Below are positions 10,936 to 17,892 of a stretch of DNA of 64,000 nt, piece by piece (positions within the stretch are counted from its first letter, which is position 1; the number at the start of each line of letters is the position of its first letter). The stretch lies in contig CAMCVA010000009.1 of assembly GCA_945879625.1 (NCBI GenBank), positions 46,440-110,439 of the forward strand, in the 5' to 3' direction. The notes beneath the pieces are model-generated. The model was not told where the DNA came from and ran no database searches. It saw nothing but the letters and a program-made list of their open reading frames with translations. Both the position numbers and the translations under genes were made by a program. This stretch comes from Flavobacterium psychrophilum (GTDB lineage: Bacteria; Bacteroidota; Bacteroidia; Flavobacteriales; Flavobacteriaceae).

Positions 10936-12116
10936 GTGTGAGTTTTACTTTGTTGCTACAAAAAGAGATTCAAGAATATATTGCTGCGCACTCAGATGCA
11001 GACTGCAGCGCCTTGGCTCTTCAAAAAAATCCATTTCCTGAAATTCCTTGGCTGGAAATTATTCAGCAAATTCAATCCAAGCAAAAATGCGCCGGTAAAC
11101 TACCCACGTGGTATGGCACTTCTCAGGTAATTTACCCTGTGAAATTATCGGTAGAACAAAGTTCGTCCGAGCAGACTGCAAAATATAAATCGTCACTGAT
11201 TCAGGGGAAATCACTTCTCGATATGACTGGCGGAATGGGTGTAGATGATTTTTATTTTGCGCAACATTTCACTCAGGTAACGCACTGCGAATTGGCAGCA
11301 GATCTTTCGGCTACAGTACAACACAATTTTGAGGTATTCAATATCAAAAATGTAGATTTTGTAGTGGGAAACAGCTTGGATTATCTGCAACAAAGCACGC
11401 AGCAATTTGATTGGATCTACGTTGATCCTTCCCGAAGAAATGAAGCCAAAGGCAAGGTGTTTATGCTCGAAGATTGCTTGCCCAATGTGCCCGAAAACCT
11501 AGATGTATTGTTTGCGCACAGCGCCAATATTCTACTTAAAACGGCTCCAATTTTAGACATCAGTTCGGGAATAAAATCACTGCAATTTGTAGACGAAGTG
11601 CATATCGTAGCGGTAGACAATGAGGTAAAAGAACTACTTTGGATTCTGCGAAAATCAGCGGGGAATACACCCCACATTCGCACCCTAAATTTCACTAAAA
11701 ACGGCACCGAACTTGTAGATTTTTGTTGGGAAGACGAGCAAGATTGTAGCTTTTCGCTGCCCCTAACCTATTTGTATGAAGCCAATAGCGCGATCATGAA
11801 ATCGGGCAAATTCGCAGCCGTAGCCGCACAATTTGGAGTATATAAATTACATGAACATTCGCATGTGTATACCCACGAAACGCAGCAGCCATTTCCGGGA
11901 CGAACGTTCAAAATTGAGGCTAGCTTGCCCTACAACAAAACGGAGATGAAAAAATTAGTCTTGTCCAAGGCCAACATCAGTACCCGAAATTTTCCGGACT
12001 CGGTAGAAGAAATTCGCAAAAAATGGAAAATCAAAGACGGAGGATCTACCTATTGCTTCTTTACGACCGACCTGAACAACCAAAAAATAGTTTTACTTTG
12101 CAGCAAACTAAATTAA
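10932..12116 (+). CDS. Class I SAM-dependent methyltransferase with THUMP-like C-terminal domain (PG_1098 type)
   Basis: About 394 residues. The central part has the Rossmann SAM-binding motif I LLDMTGGMGVDDFYFA, an acidic partner segment (THCELAADL) and the catalytic-type motif IYVDPSRR, which resembles the DPPR/NPPY motif of nucleic-acid N-methyltransferases. The C-terminal segment after about residue 290 matches the THUMP-like domain of PG_1098-type proteins, suggesting an RNA substrate; the target base is unknown. The start is either TTG at 10932, overlapping the upstream TGA as TTGA, or GTG at 10938; no ATG is available near the family N-terminus. Its place beside tsaD and rsmE agrees with an RNA-modification role, which is inference. 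Confidence 0.85.
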   Translation: MSVSFTLLLQKEIQEYIAAHSDADCSALALQKNPFPEIPWLEIIQQIQSKQKCAGKLPTWYGTSQVIYPVKLSVEQSSSEQTAKYKSSLIQGKSLLDMTGGMGVDDFYFAQHFTQVTHCELAADLSATVQHNFEVFNIKNVDFVVGNSLDYLQQSTQQFDWIYVDPSRRNEAKGKVFMLEDCLPNVPENLDVLFAHSANILLKTAPILDISSGIKSLQFVDEVHIVAVDNEVKELLWILRKSAGNTPHIRTLNFTKNGTELVDFCWEDEQDCSFSLPLTYLYEANSAIMKSGKFAAVAAQFGVYKLHEHSHVYTHETQQPFPGRTFKIEASLPYNKTEMKKLVLSKANISTRNFPDSVEEIRKKWKIKDGGSTYCFFTTDLNNQKIVLLCSKLN

Positions 12117-12121
12117 CCTCC

Positions 12122-12694
12122 ATGAAAACCATCTATTGCTTTCTATTCCTTGCCGTAACTACTTTTTTTTGGGCACAAACTCCTTGCGAATTCACTCAAA
12201 ATATTAGCGATTCGATTGGCACCTACAAAACCACCAAAGATTACCTGGTTTACGAACGAAATTTTGCAGGAAATGCCAGCTATTTATTCAACTCCATTGC
12301 GGTAACCGATGGCGTGCCGTTGTTAACTATACAGTTTATCGAAAAAAGTTCCGATTTCATTAAAGCCAAATGCTTGGACGCGAATTCCAAATTGTTCATT
12401 CAGTTGCAAAACGGAAAAATTGTTACGTTGATGCACACCCAACAAGAAACCTGCGGCACCCTAGTGCGCGACGCAAATGGAATCAATAATCGCATCATGA
12501 CCGGTAATTTTTTGTTTAGAAAAGACGATTACCAGTCGCTCAAAGACAGCCCCGTTTCGTTTATTCGGATAAAATTTTCGACAGACAACATCGATTACAT
12601 ATATAAAAAGTCGTTGAAATCTGAATTGGACGGGCAGTTGTATGAACCCGAAGTATACTTCATGAAGGTTTACTCTTGTATTGAAGGAAATTAG
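12122..12694 (+). CDS. Hypothetical secreted protein
   Basis: A 190-residue protein that I do not recognise. The N-terminus MKTIYCFLFLAVTTFFWAQ is a clear signal peptide with cleavage after AQ. The mature part is soluble, with four cysteines (TPCEF, KAKCLD, ETCGT, YSCIE) that could form two disulphides. The start at 12122 is preferred over an in-frame ATG at 12023 because the earlier one lies inside the upstream gene and lacks the signal peptide at its front. It is the last gene of the tsaD operon, five bases after the methyltransferase, and its TAG overlaps the TAA of the convergent dipeptidase gene. Confidence 0.75.
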   Translation: MKTIYCFLFLAVTTFFWAQTPCEFTQNISDSIGTYKTTKDYLVYERNFAGNASYLFNSIAVTDGVPLLTIQFIEKSSDFIKAKCLDANSKLFIQLQNGKIVTLMHTQQETCGTLVRDANGINNRIMTGNFLFRKDDYQSLKDSPVSFIRIKFSTDNIDYIYKKSLKSELDGQLYEPEVYFMKVYSCIEGN

Positions 12695-13323
12695 TTACAC
12701 GGCCAAGTAAAATTGGCTATGGGTAATTCCTGACCTCCATCAATGTTGTAATGCCACCATTCGGAAGGAAAGATGGTAAATCCACTTTCGGTCATCACTT
12801 TCTTGAGGTACGTTCTGTTTTTTAGCACCACTTTTTCGAGCTCTAAATAGGAATGACTGGCTTGTTCGCCAAAAAAATCAAAGGAAGTTCCAAAATCTAA
12901 TTCGGTTCCGTTTTTATCCACCAAAGTCAAATCAACGGCACCTCCCCTGTTGTGCAAGGAACCTTTGGCGGGATCAGCCACATAGACAGGATCTGATACC
13001 AAAGCCCACATTTTTTGTTGCACCGAAAGCGGTCGGTAGCAATCAAATAATTTAAATTTATAGCCTTTGGATTTTATTTTTTCGTTTGCAACCAGTAATG
13101 CTTTTAAGGTTTTGTACCGCAAATAACATTCGCCGCAGTTGTATACTTTTTCACCCAAAAAATTATCTGTTGTAGCATACTTTAAATCATAAACAAAATC
13201 TGAACTGTAGGCACTCACTTTCACAAAAGAGGTGTCAGCTATAGTCGATTTTTCTTCAGATTGCTGTGCTTGTATTTGAGGAATCATTCCAATTGCTAGT
13301 AGTAAAATAAGGTGTATTTTCAT
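12691..13323 (-). CDS. D-alanyl-D-alanine dipeptidase, M15 family (VanX/DdpX-like)
   Basis: The 210-residue protein is exported (MKIHLILLLAIGMIPQIQAQ signal) and belongs to the M15D zinc dipeptidases that cleave D-Ala-D-Ala. The zinc ligands and catalytic residues are visible in SLHNRGGAVDLTLVD (His and Asp) and SEWWHYN (catalytic Glu and zinc His). FDCYRPLSVQQ supplies the conserved arginine. In a non-vancomycin context such enzymes probably recycle peptidoglycan-derived D-Ala-D-Ala. Its stop overlaps by four bases the stop of the convergent upstream operon. No vanH or vanA partner is nearby, so a glycopeptide-resistance role is unlikely. Confidence 0.92.
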   Translation of the reverse strand: MKIHLILLLAIGMIPQIQAQQSEEKSTIADTSFVKVSAYSSDFVYDLKYATTDNFLGEKVYNCGECYLRYKTLKALLVANEKIKSKGYKFKLFDCYRPLSVQQKMWALVSDPVYVADPAKGSLHNRGGAVDLTLVDKNGTELDFGTSFDFFGEQASHSYLELEKVVLKNRTYLKKVMTESGFTIFPSEWWHYNIDGGQELPIANFTWPCN

Positions 13324-13342
13324 GGTGATGTGTTTTGAATTT

Positions 13343-13350
13343 CAAATATA
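13343..13350 (-). promoter_or_regulatory. Candidate -7 box for the M15 dipeptidase gene
   Basis: On the minus strand the sequence is TATATTTG, an exact TAnnTTTG match, 20 bases before the ATG. The -33 region is weak. Confidence 0.4.
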
Positions 13351-13444
13351 GAAATAAATGGCGGAGTTATTCACAGAGTATCCTATTGACTTTGAACCCC
13401 TTTCTTAATGTGCCTAAAAAAAACGAAAAAAAAAGCCTGTTTTA

Positions 13445-13476
13445 GTTGTTAAATAACGAATGAAAAGTTAAGTTTG
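13445..13476 (+). promoter_or_regulatory. Promoter of the tRNA operon
   Basis: GTTG at 13445-13448 and TAAGTTTG at 13469-13476 are separated by 20 bases and fit the Bacteroidota sigma-A pattern (TTTG, about 19-21 bases, TAnnTTTG). Transcription would start near 13483, about 25 bases before the first tRNA. Confidence 0.65.
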
Positions 13477-13508
13477 CAACCGCTAAAATGAATTCGTTCT
13501 TTGAGCTT

Positions 13509-13595
13509 GGAGAGTTGCCTGAGAGGCCGAAAGGACATGTTTGCTAAACATGCGTATGGGAAACTGTACCAAGGGTTCGAATCCCTTACTCTCCG
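13509..13595 (+). tRNA. tRNA-Ser (GCT)
   Basis: The acceptor stem GGAGAGT pairs with ACTCTCC, and there is a long variable arm as expected for serine tRNAs. The anticodon GCT at 13543-13545 lies in loop TTGCTAA flanked by a CATGT/ACATG stem, and the T-arm contains GTTCGAATC. The discriminator is G and no CCA is encoded. It reads AGC and AGU codons. Confidence 0.96.
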
Positions 13596-13607
13596 CTTTT
13601 TATCCTT

Positions 13608-13682
13608 CGGGGTGTAGCGTAGCCCGGTTATCGCGCCTGCTTTGGGAGCAGGAGGCCGCAGGTTCGAATCCTGCCACCCCGA
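13608..13682 (+). tRNA. tRNA-Pro (TGG)
   Basis: The acceptor stem CGGGGTG pairs with CACCCCG. The anticodon TGG at 13643-13645 sits in loop TTTGGGA between CCTGC and GCAGG, and the T-arm has GGTTCGAATC. The discriminator is A and CCA is not encoded. It lies 12 bases after tRNA-Ser. Confidence 0.96.
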
Positions 13683-13686
13683 CAAC

Positions 13687-13760
<74 letters not shown>

Positions 13761-13769
13761 CGAATAAAC

Positions 13770-13823
13770 AAAAAAAAGAGTAAAAACGTCCAAGTTCACT
13801 TGAGCGTTTTTACTCTTTTTTTG
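13770..13823 (+). terminator. Rho-independent terminator of the tRNA operon
   Basis: A long inverted repeat joins an A-run followed by GAGTAAAAACG to CGTTTTTACTC followed by a T-run, with a small inner CAAG/CTTG stem. It begins ten bases after tRNA-Arg and can act in both directions. Confidence 0.9.
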
Positions 13824-13828
13824 TTTTC

Positions 13829-14072
13829 AAAGCGTCCCGCCCAAGGATGTTGCGCCAGCAAAATCCTTGGGGACGCTTTGCACAATGCCTTTAGGCGTTG
13901 TGGTGAACATCTGCAATTAATTAACTAGATAACTCTATTGCCTTAACGCTTTGCACAATGCCTTTAGGTGTTGTGAGTCAATTTCCAAATGAAACTCTAC
14001 TTTATTGAATATAAAGGATGTTGCGCCAGCAAAATCCTTGGGGACGCTTTGCACAATGCCTTTAGGCGTTGT
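13829..14072. repeat. Array of hairpin repeats (59-bp unit, two perfect copies plus one partial)
   Basis: Bases 13843-13901 and 14014-14072 are identical over 59 bases. Each unit holds two hairpins: one built from AAGGAT/ATCCTT around an inner TTGC-GCCA-GCAA stem-loop, and one from ACAATGCC-TTTA-GGCGTTGT. In the first copy the arms extend to AAAGCGTCCC...GGACGCTTT, giving a stem of roughly 20 pairs from 13829 to 13879. A partial unit at 13945-13975 carries only the second hairpin with one base change. I find no open reading frame here. The rest of the 13824-14286 gap is AT-rich and otherwise unremarkable. Confidence 0.85.
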
Positions 14073-14243
14073 AAATCCACTTTCAAATGAACATCATCCT
14101 TGTTAAAGTGAAAGGATTTTAACAAAAAAAACGATCATAAACAAGCTAACTCGTACATTCTGTAAGCTAGAAAGCTTAACTAATAGTTACTAAATGTGCA
14201 TAAAAAAGTATTGTTTATTATTCCTTTTTTGAATTGTTAACAG

Positions 14244-14251
14244 TACATTCG
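14244..14251 (+). promoter_or_regulatory. Candidate -7 box for the histidine kinase gene
   Basis: TACATTCG differs from TAnnTTTG at one position and lies 36 bases before the ATG. No clear -33 element is seen. Confidence 0.35.
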
Positions 14252-14286
14252 CAGCTGAATAAGTAACCCCACTACCATTCATCTTT

Positions 14287-15357
14287 ATGTTTAACCACTC
14301 TATCTCCCGGTTTGATCTCCACCATGTGGCCGATTTCTTACCTTACCCTTTTATTATTGCCGAAGTAATTAATGGCGTGCATTACAACACTTTTATAAAC
14401 GAAAGTTTTAAAAATGACATTGGATATTCGTTGGATGAAATACCAACAATTGAAGCTTGGTATGCCCATGCCTATCCCGATATCGATTACCGAAATCAAG
14501 TAATCAACAATTGGAATTTAGAGGAAGTACTCACCTTGAAAACAGGAAATGTTTTTGTCCGAAAAAAATCCCAAATTACTTGTAAAAAAGGGACCAAAAA
14601 ATGGTACGAAATCAAAGCATCTGTAGTCAATGATTTACATGTAGTTGCCTTTATTGATTTGGATAAAGAAATTAAATTACAAGAAGAGCTCAAAAACATT
14701 AACAGCAACAACGACCGTATGCTTTCGGTGTTAGGGCATGATTTGCGCGCACCAATTGCCAACCTAATTGGAATTTGTGATTTGGCTTTAGATAATGATA
14801 TCTTACAAGAAGATTTTACCACCTACATGCACCTCATTAATCGACAATCCTATCAGGTGTTAGAAATGCTAGAAACGACCCTGAATTGGTCGAGATCAAA
14901 CTTTGATGCAATTCAGGTGAACCCGGAGATCATTCAAGCCAAACCTTGTATTGAAACAACTTTGGCCATATACAAAAACACCTATTCTGCCAAAAACATT
15001 TCCCTAACGGTAGAGGTTGACGATGATTCAACTATATATGCCGATAAAGAAATAGTGTCCATTATCTTGAGAAATATTGTTTCGAATGCAATCAAGTTCA
15101 CACCAAACAATGGAAATATTCGATTAGAATACAGAAACAATCTCTTGCAAGTTTCGGATTCAGGTGTGGGAATGACTGCCGATAAAATTGATGCCATATT
15201 AATGCATAATTACAGTTCTACTCACGGCACTAATAATGAAATTGGCATGGGAATGGGTTTGCAATTGGTTCAAAAATTGGCCGAAAAAATCAACGCAAAA
15301 TTATCTATAGAAAGTCAACTAAACGAGGGAACCGCTATACAGTTGAACCTGAATTAA
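14287..15357 (+). CDS. PAS-domain sensor histidine kinase
   Basis: A 356-residue two-component kinase without membrane segments. Residues 1-130 form a PAS-like sensor; the phosphoacceptor histidine lies in LSVLGHDLRAPIANLIG near residue 153; the ATPase domain follows with the N box NIVSNAIKFTPN, the G1 box DSGVGM and the G2 segment GMGMGLQLVQ. There is no receiver domain and no response regulator next door, so it is an orphan whose partner must lie elsewhere. The absence of transmembrane helices suggests a cytoplasmic signal. It stands alone between the hairpin array and a strong terminator. Confidence 0.92.
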   Translation: MFNHSISRFDLHHVADFLPYPFIIAEVINGVHYNTFINESFKNDIGYSLDEIPTIEAWYAHAYPDIDYRNQVINNWNLEEVLTLKTGNVFVRKKSQITCKKGTKKWYEIKASVVNDLHVVAFIDLDKEIKLQEELKNINSNNDRMLSVLGHDLRAPIANLIGICDLALDNDILQEDFTTYMHLINRQSYQVLEMLETTLNWSRSNFDAIQVNPEIIQAKPCIETTLAIYKNTYSAKNISLTVEVDDDSTIYADKEIVSIILRNIVSNAIKFTPNNGNIRLEYRNNLLQVSDSGVGMTADKIDAILMHNYSSTHGTNNEIGMGMGLQLVQKLAEKINAKLSIESQLNEGTAIQLNLN

Positions 15358-15381
15358 AATTAATAAAATTTACCCCTTACT

Positions 15382-15412
15382 AAAATGCTTCTATAACCTA
15401 GAGGCATTTTTT
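15382..15412 (+). terminator. Terminator after the histidine kinase gene
   Basis: A 12-pair stem (AAAATGCTTCTA with TAGAGGCATTTT, one G-T pair) around loop TAACC is followed by T residues. It is nearly symmetrical and may also serve the small minus-strand gene that ends nearby. Confidence 0.85.
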
Positions 15413-15420
15413 ATTGCTTT

Positions 15421-15618
15421 TTATTCTAACCGATCTGCAGGTTTAGGATTGGTTTTATGGGAATACGTAATTGAATCTATCACAAAACCTCGTTGCAGTA
15501 GACCAAACTGATCATCGGGATATAACCATTTATTTTTTGATACAGGGTTGGGTATCACGTCTTCCTCAATATGGGTTTCAGTCTGATTTTCTTGAGGTTC
15601 TAGAGGAGTATTGTGCAT
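15421..15618 (-). CDS. Small hypothetical protein
   Basis: A possible 65-residue protein starting MHNTPLEPQENQ and ending NPKPADRLE. It has an acidic N-terminal half and a more structured second half (KWLYPDDQFGLLQRGFVI), with no signal peptide or known motif. Two further in-frame ATGs upstream (15630 and 15663) would add 4 or 15 residues. It is backed by the symmetrical terminator at 15382-15412. I do not recognise it and rate it as plausible only. Confidence 0.45.
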   Translation of the reverse strand: MHNTPLEPQENQTETHIEEDVIPNPVSKNKWLYPDDQFGLLQRGFVIDSITYSHKTNPKPADRLE

Positions 15619-15796
15619 GATGCATTCCATAAAAATAGTTGATAGTAAATAACGGATTTCCAAAGAAATTTAGCCGAAAACTAAGCTACTCTTTTATTTA
15701 AAATCAACTTGGTATAAAACAAAATCTTTTTATTTTTTTCTACAGTCATTTATCTCAAAAAAGAGCGTGATGGCCTTTGTTTTTAATCCAAAACCA

Positions 15797-15826
15797 TTTG
15801 GGTGTAATTTAAATTGGTTAAATTCG
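15797..15826 (+). promoter_or_regulatory. Candidate promoter of the thiolase gene
   Basis: TTTG at 15797-15800 and TAAATTCG at 15819-15826 are spaced by 18 bases. The -7 box has one mismatch to TAnnTTTG. It lies 37 bases before the ATG. Confidence 0.45.
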
Positions 15827-15862
15827 CGACCGAAGTGAGAACCTAATACAAAACCAACAAAC

Positions 15863-17041
15863 ATGAACAAAAAAGTAGTTATCGTAGCTGCTGCCCGCAC
15901 GCCAATTGGAAGCTTTATGGGCGCTTTATCAACCGTACCTGCTCCACTTTTGGGTGCTGCTGCCATAAAAGGAGCTTTGGCACAAATCAATTTGGATCCT
16001 TCCCTAATAGATGAGGTTATTATGGGAAATGTGGTTCAAGCCGGAGTAGGTCAAGCACCTGCTCGTCAAGCTGCCTTACACGCCGGTTTATCTAATTCTG
16101 TAATTGCAACCACCGTAAACAAAGTGTGTGCTTCGGGAATGAAAGCCGTAATGCAAGGCGCCCAAGCCATTATAGCGGGTGATGCCGAGATTGTGGTAGC
16201 TGGCGGAATGGAAAACATGAGTATGATTCCCCACTACACCCACCTGCGTAACGGCTATAAATTTGGACCTGCCACTTTGGTTGATGGCATGCAACGCGAC
16301 GGATTATCTGATGCCTACGACAACCAAGCCATGGGCGTTTCGGCCGATTTATGTGCCAGCGAACATAACATTAGCAGAGAAGCACAAGATGCTTTTGCCG
16401 TGCAATCCTATGAGCGTTCGGCCCAAGCGTGGAGCGAAGGTAAATTTGATGACGAGGTAGTTTCGGTTGCCGTGGCACAGCGCCGTGGCGAACCCATTAT
16501 TGTAAGTAAAGACGAAGAATATACCAATGTAAAATTGGACAAAATACCGAGTTTAAATCCGGCTTTTACCAAAGAAGGAACGGTTACTGCCGCCAATGCC
16601 TCCACGATTAATGACGGAGCCGGTGCAGTAATTTTAATGAGCGAAGAAAAAGCGCTCGAACTGGGACTTACTCCCCTCGCCTACATTAAGAGTTATGCCG
16701 ATGCCGCACAAGAACCCAAATGGTTTACGACAGCTCCGGCCAAGGCTCTTCCGAAAGCTTTAGCCAAAGTTGGACTCACTGTTTCTGATGTTGATTTTTT
16801 TGAATTCAACGAAGCTTTTGCTGTAGTTGGATTGGCCAATGCCCAAATTTTAGGATTGGATAACAACAAAGTAAATGTAAATGGTGGCGCAGTTTCCTTG
16901 GGACATCCTTTGGGCTGTTCGGGTGTGCGCATCATTATTACGTTACTTAATGTACTGAAGCAAAACAACGCCAAGTTGGGTGCTGCTGCTATCTGTAATG
17001 GAGGTGGAGGTGCGTCTGCCATTGTATTAGAACGCGCCTAA
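15863..17041 (+). CDS. Acetyl-CoA C-acetyltransferase (thiolase)
   Basis: This 392-residue thiolase condenses two acetyl-CoA to acetoacetyl-CoA or thiolytically cleaves 3-ketoacyl-CoA. The nucleophilic cysteine is in NKVCASGMKA (Cys89), the catalytic histidine in GGAVSLGHPLGCSG (about His348) and the second cysteine in AAAICNGGGGAS (about Cys378). Length and motif spacing fit the biosynthetic type II thiolases. No fatty-acid oxidation partner is adjacent, so direction and chain length are not settled by context. It is followed after 16 bases by an NlpC/P60 gene on the same strand. Confidence 0.94.
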   Translation: MNKKVVIVAAARTPIGSFMGALSTVPAPLLGAAAIKGALAQINLDPSLIDEVIMGNVVQAGVGQAPARQAALHAGLSNSVIATTVNKVCASGMKAVMQGAQAIIAGDAEIVVAGGMENMSMIPHYTHLRNGYKFGPATLVDGMQRDGLSDAYDNQAMGVSADLCASEHNISREAQDAFAVQSYERSAQAWSEGKFDDEVVSVAVAQRRGEPIIVSKDEEYTNVKLDKIPSLNPAFTKEGTVTAANASTINDGAGAVILMSEEKALELGLTPLAYIKSYADAAQEPKWFTTAPAKALPKALAKVGLTVSDVDFFEFNEAFAVVGLANAQILGLDNNKVNVNGGAVSLGHPLGCSGVRIIITLLNVLKQNNAKLGAAAICNGGGGASAIVLERA

Positions 17042-17057
17042 TTTAACAAACAAAAAG

Positions 17058-17819
17058 ATGTTTGGAATTTGCAATTTAGCGGTAATCCCTCTGCGACTCG
17101 AACCTTCTGATCGAAGTGAAATGGTTTCGCAGCTGCTTTTTGGTGAACAATTTGAACTAATTGATCGGCAGAAACAGTGGCGCAAAATTAGATTGCATTT
17201 TGATCAGTACGAAGGTTGGATCGACGAAAAGCAATTTCAAGAATTATCCGCCGATGAATACCAGGCATTAGCTAATTTACCAATAGCCTTAAATGGTGAT
17301 TTGGTAGAATACATCACTTATCCTCCCAATCAATTGCTGCCCATTACCTTGGGTGCCTCGCTGGCGTTTTTGAAACTGGAGGAAATCAATCGACAAGGCT
17401 ACAGTTTTGATGGACAAATTCGCACAGGAGTTCAACCCAAATCAAACGTGCTAGAAACGGCATATCACTATTTGAACGCGCCCTACTTGTGGGGCGGAAA
17501 AACTCCCTTTGGCATAGACTGTTCGGGTTTTACGCAAATGGTCTATAAATTGAATGGCTATTCCTTGCTTCGGGATGCTTCACAACAAGCCTCACAAGGA
17601 ATTCCGTTGAGTTTTATCGAAGAAAGTGAAGCCGGCGATTTGGCCTTTTTTGACAATGACGAAGGAAAAATTATTCATGTTGGCATCATTATGGAAGACA
17701 ATTACATCATTCATGCCAGCGGAAAAGTACGCGTAGATCGCTTGGATCACTTGGGCATTTACAACGCCGAACTCAATAAACATACCCATAAATTGCGGGT
17801 AATTAAAAAAATAATTTAA
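17058..17819 (+). CDS. NlpC/P60 family cell-wall peptidase with N-terminal SH3-like domain
   Basis: A 253-residue C40 cysteine peptidase expected to cleave D-glutamyl-diamino acid bonds in muropeptides. Residues 1-70 look like a bacterial SH3 domain (LRLEPSDRSEMVSQLLFGE, then WRKIRL and EGWID). The catalytic domain holds PYLWGGKTPFGIDCSGF with Cys155, then His207 in IIHVGI and His219 in YIIHASG. There is no evident signal peptide, so it may act on cytoplasmic recycled peptides. It probably shares a transcript with the thiolase gene, 16 bases upstream. Confidence 0.92.
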   Translation: MFGICNLAVIPLRLEPSDRSEMVSQLLFGEQFELIDRQKQWRKIRLHFDQYEGWIDEKQFQELSADEYQALANLPIALNGDLVEYITYPPNQLLPITLGASLAFLKLEEINRQGYSFDGQIRTGVQPKSNVLETAYHYLNAPYLWGGKTPFGIDCSGFTQMVYKLNGYSLLRDASQQASQGIPLSFIEESEAGDLAFFDNDEGKIIHVGIIMEDNYIIHASGKVRVDRLDHLGIYNAELNKHTHKLRVIKKII

Positions 17820-17892
17820 CTATTGTTTACCTAAAATGTTAAAAATCATTGCAATTATAAGCTTATTTTAGCCCAAATTTTTACATCGATCT

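Noticed and set aside
12691-13323. Vancomycin-resistance vanX
   Set aside because: No vanH, vanA or vanRS partner is nearby, and Gram-negative Bacteroidota carry M15 dipeptidases for wall-peptide turnover.
13829-14072. CRISPR array
   Set aside because: Only two full repeats of 59 bases with a variable long gap, internal hairpins and no cas genes; spacing and structure do not fit CRISPR.
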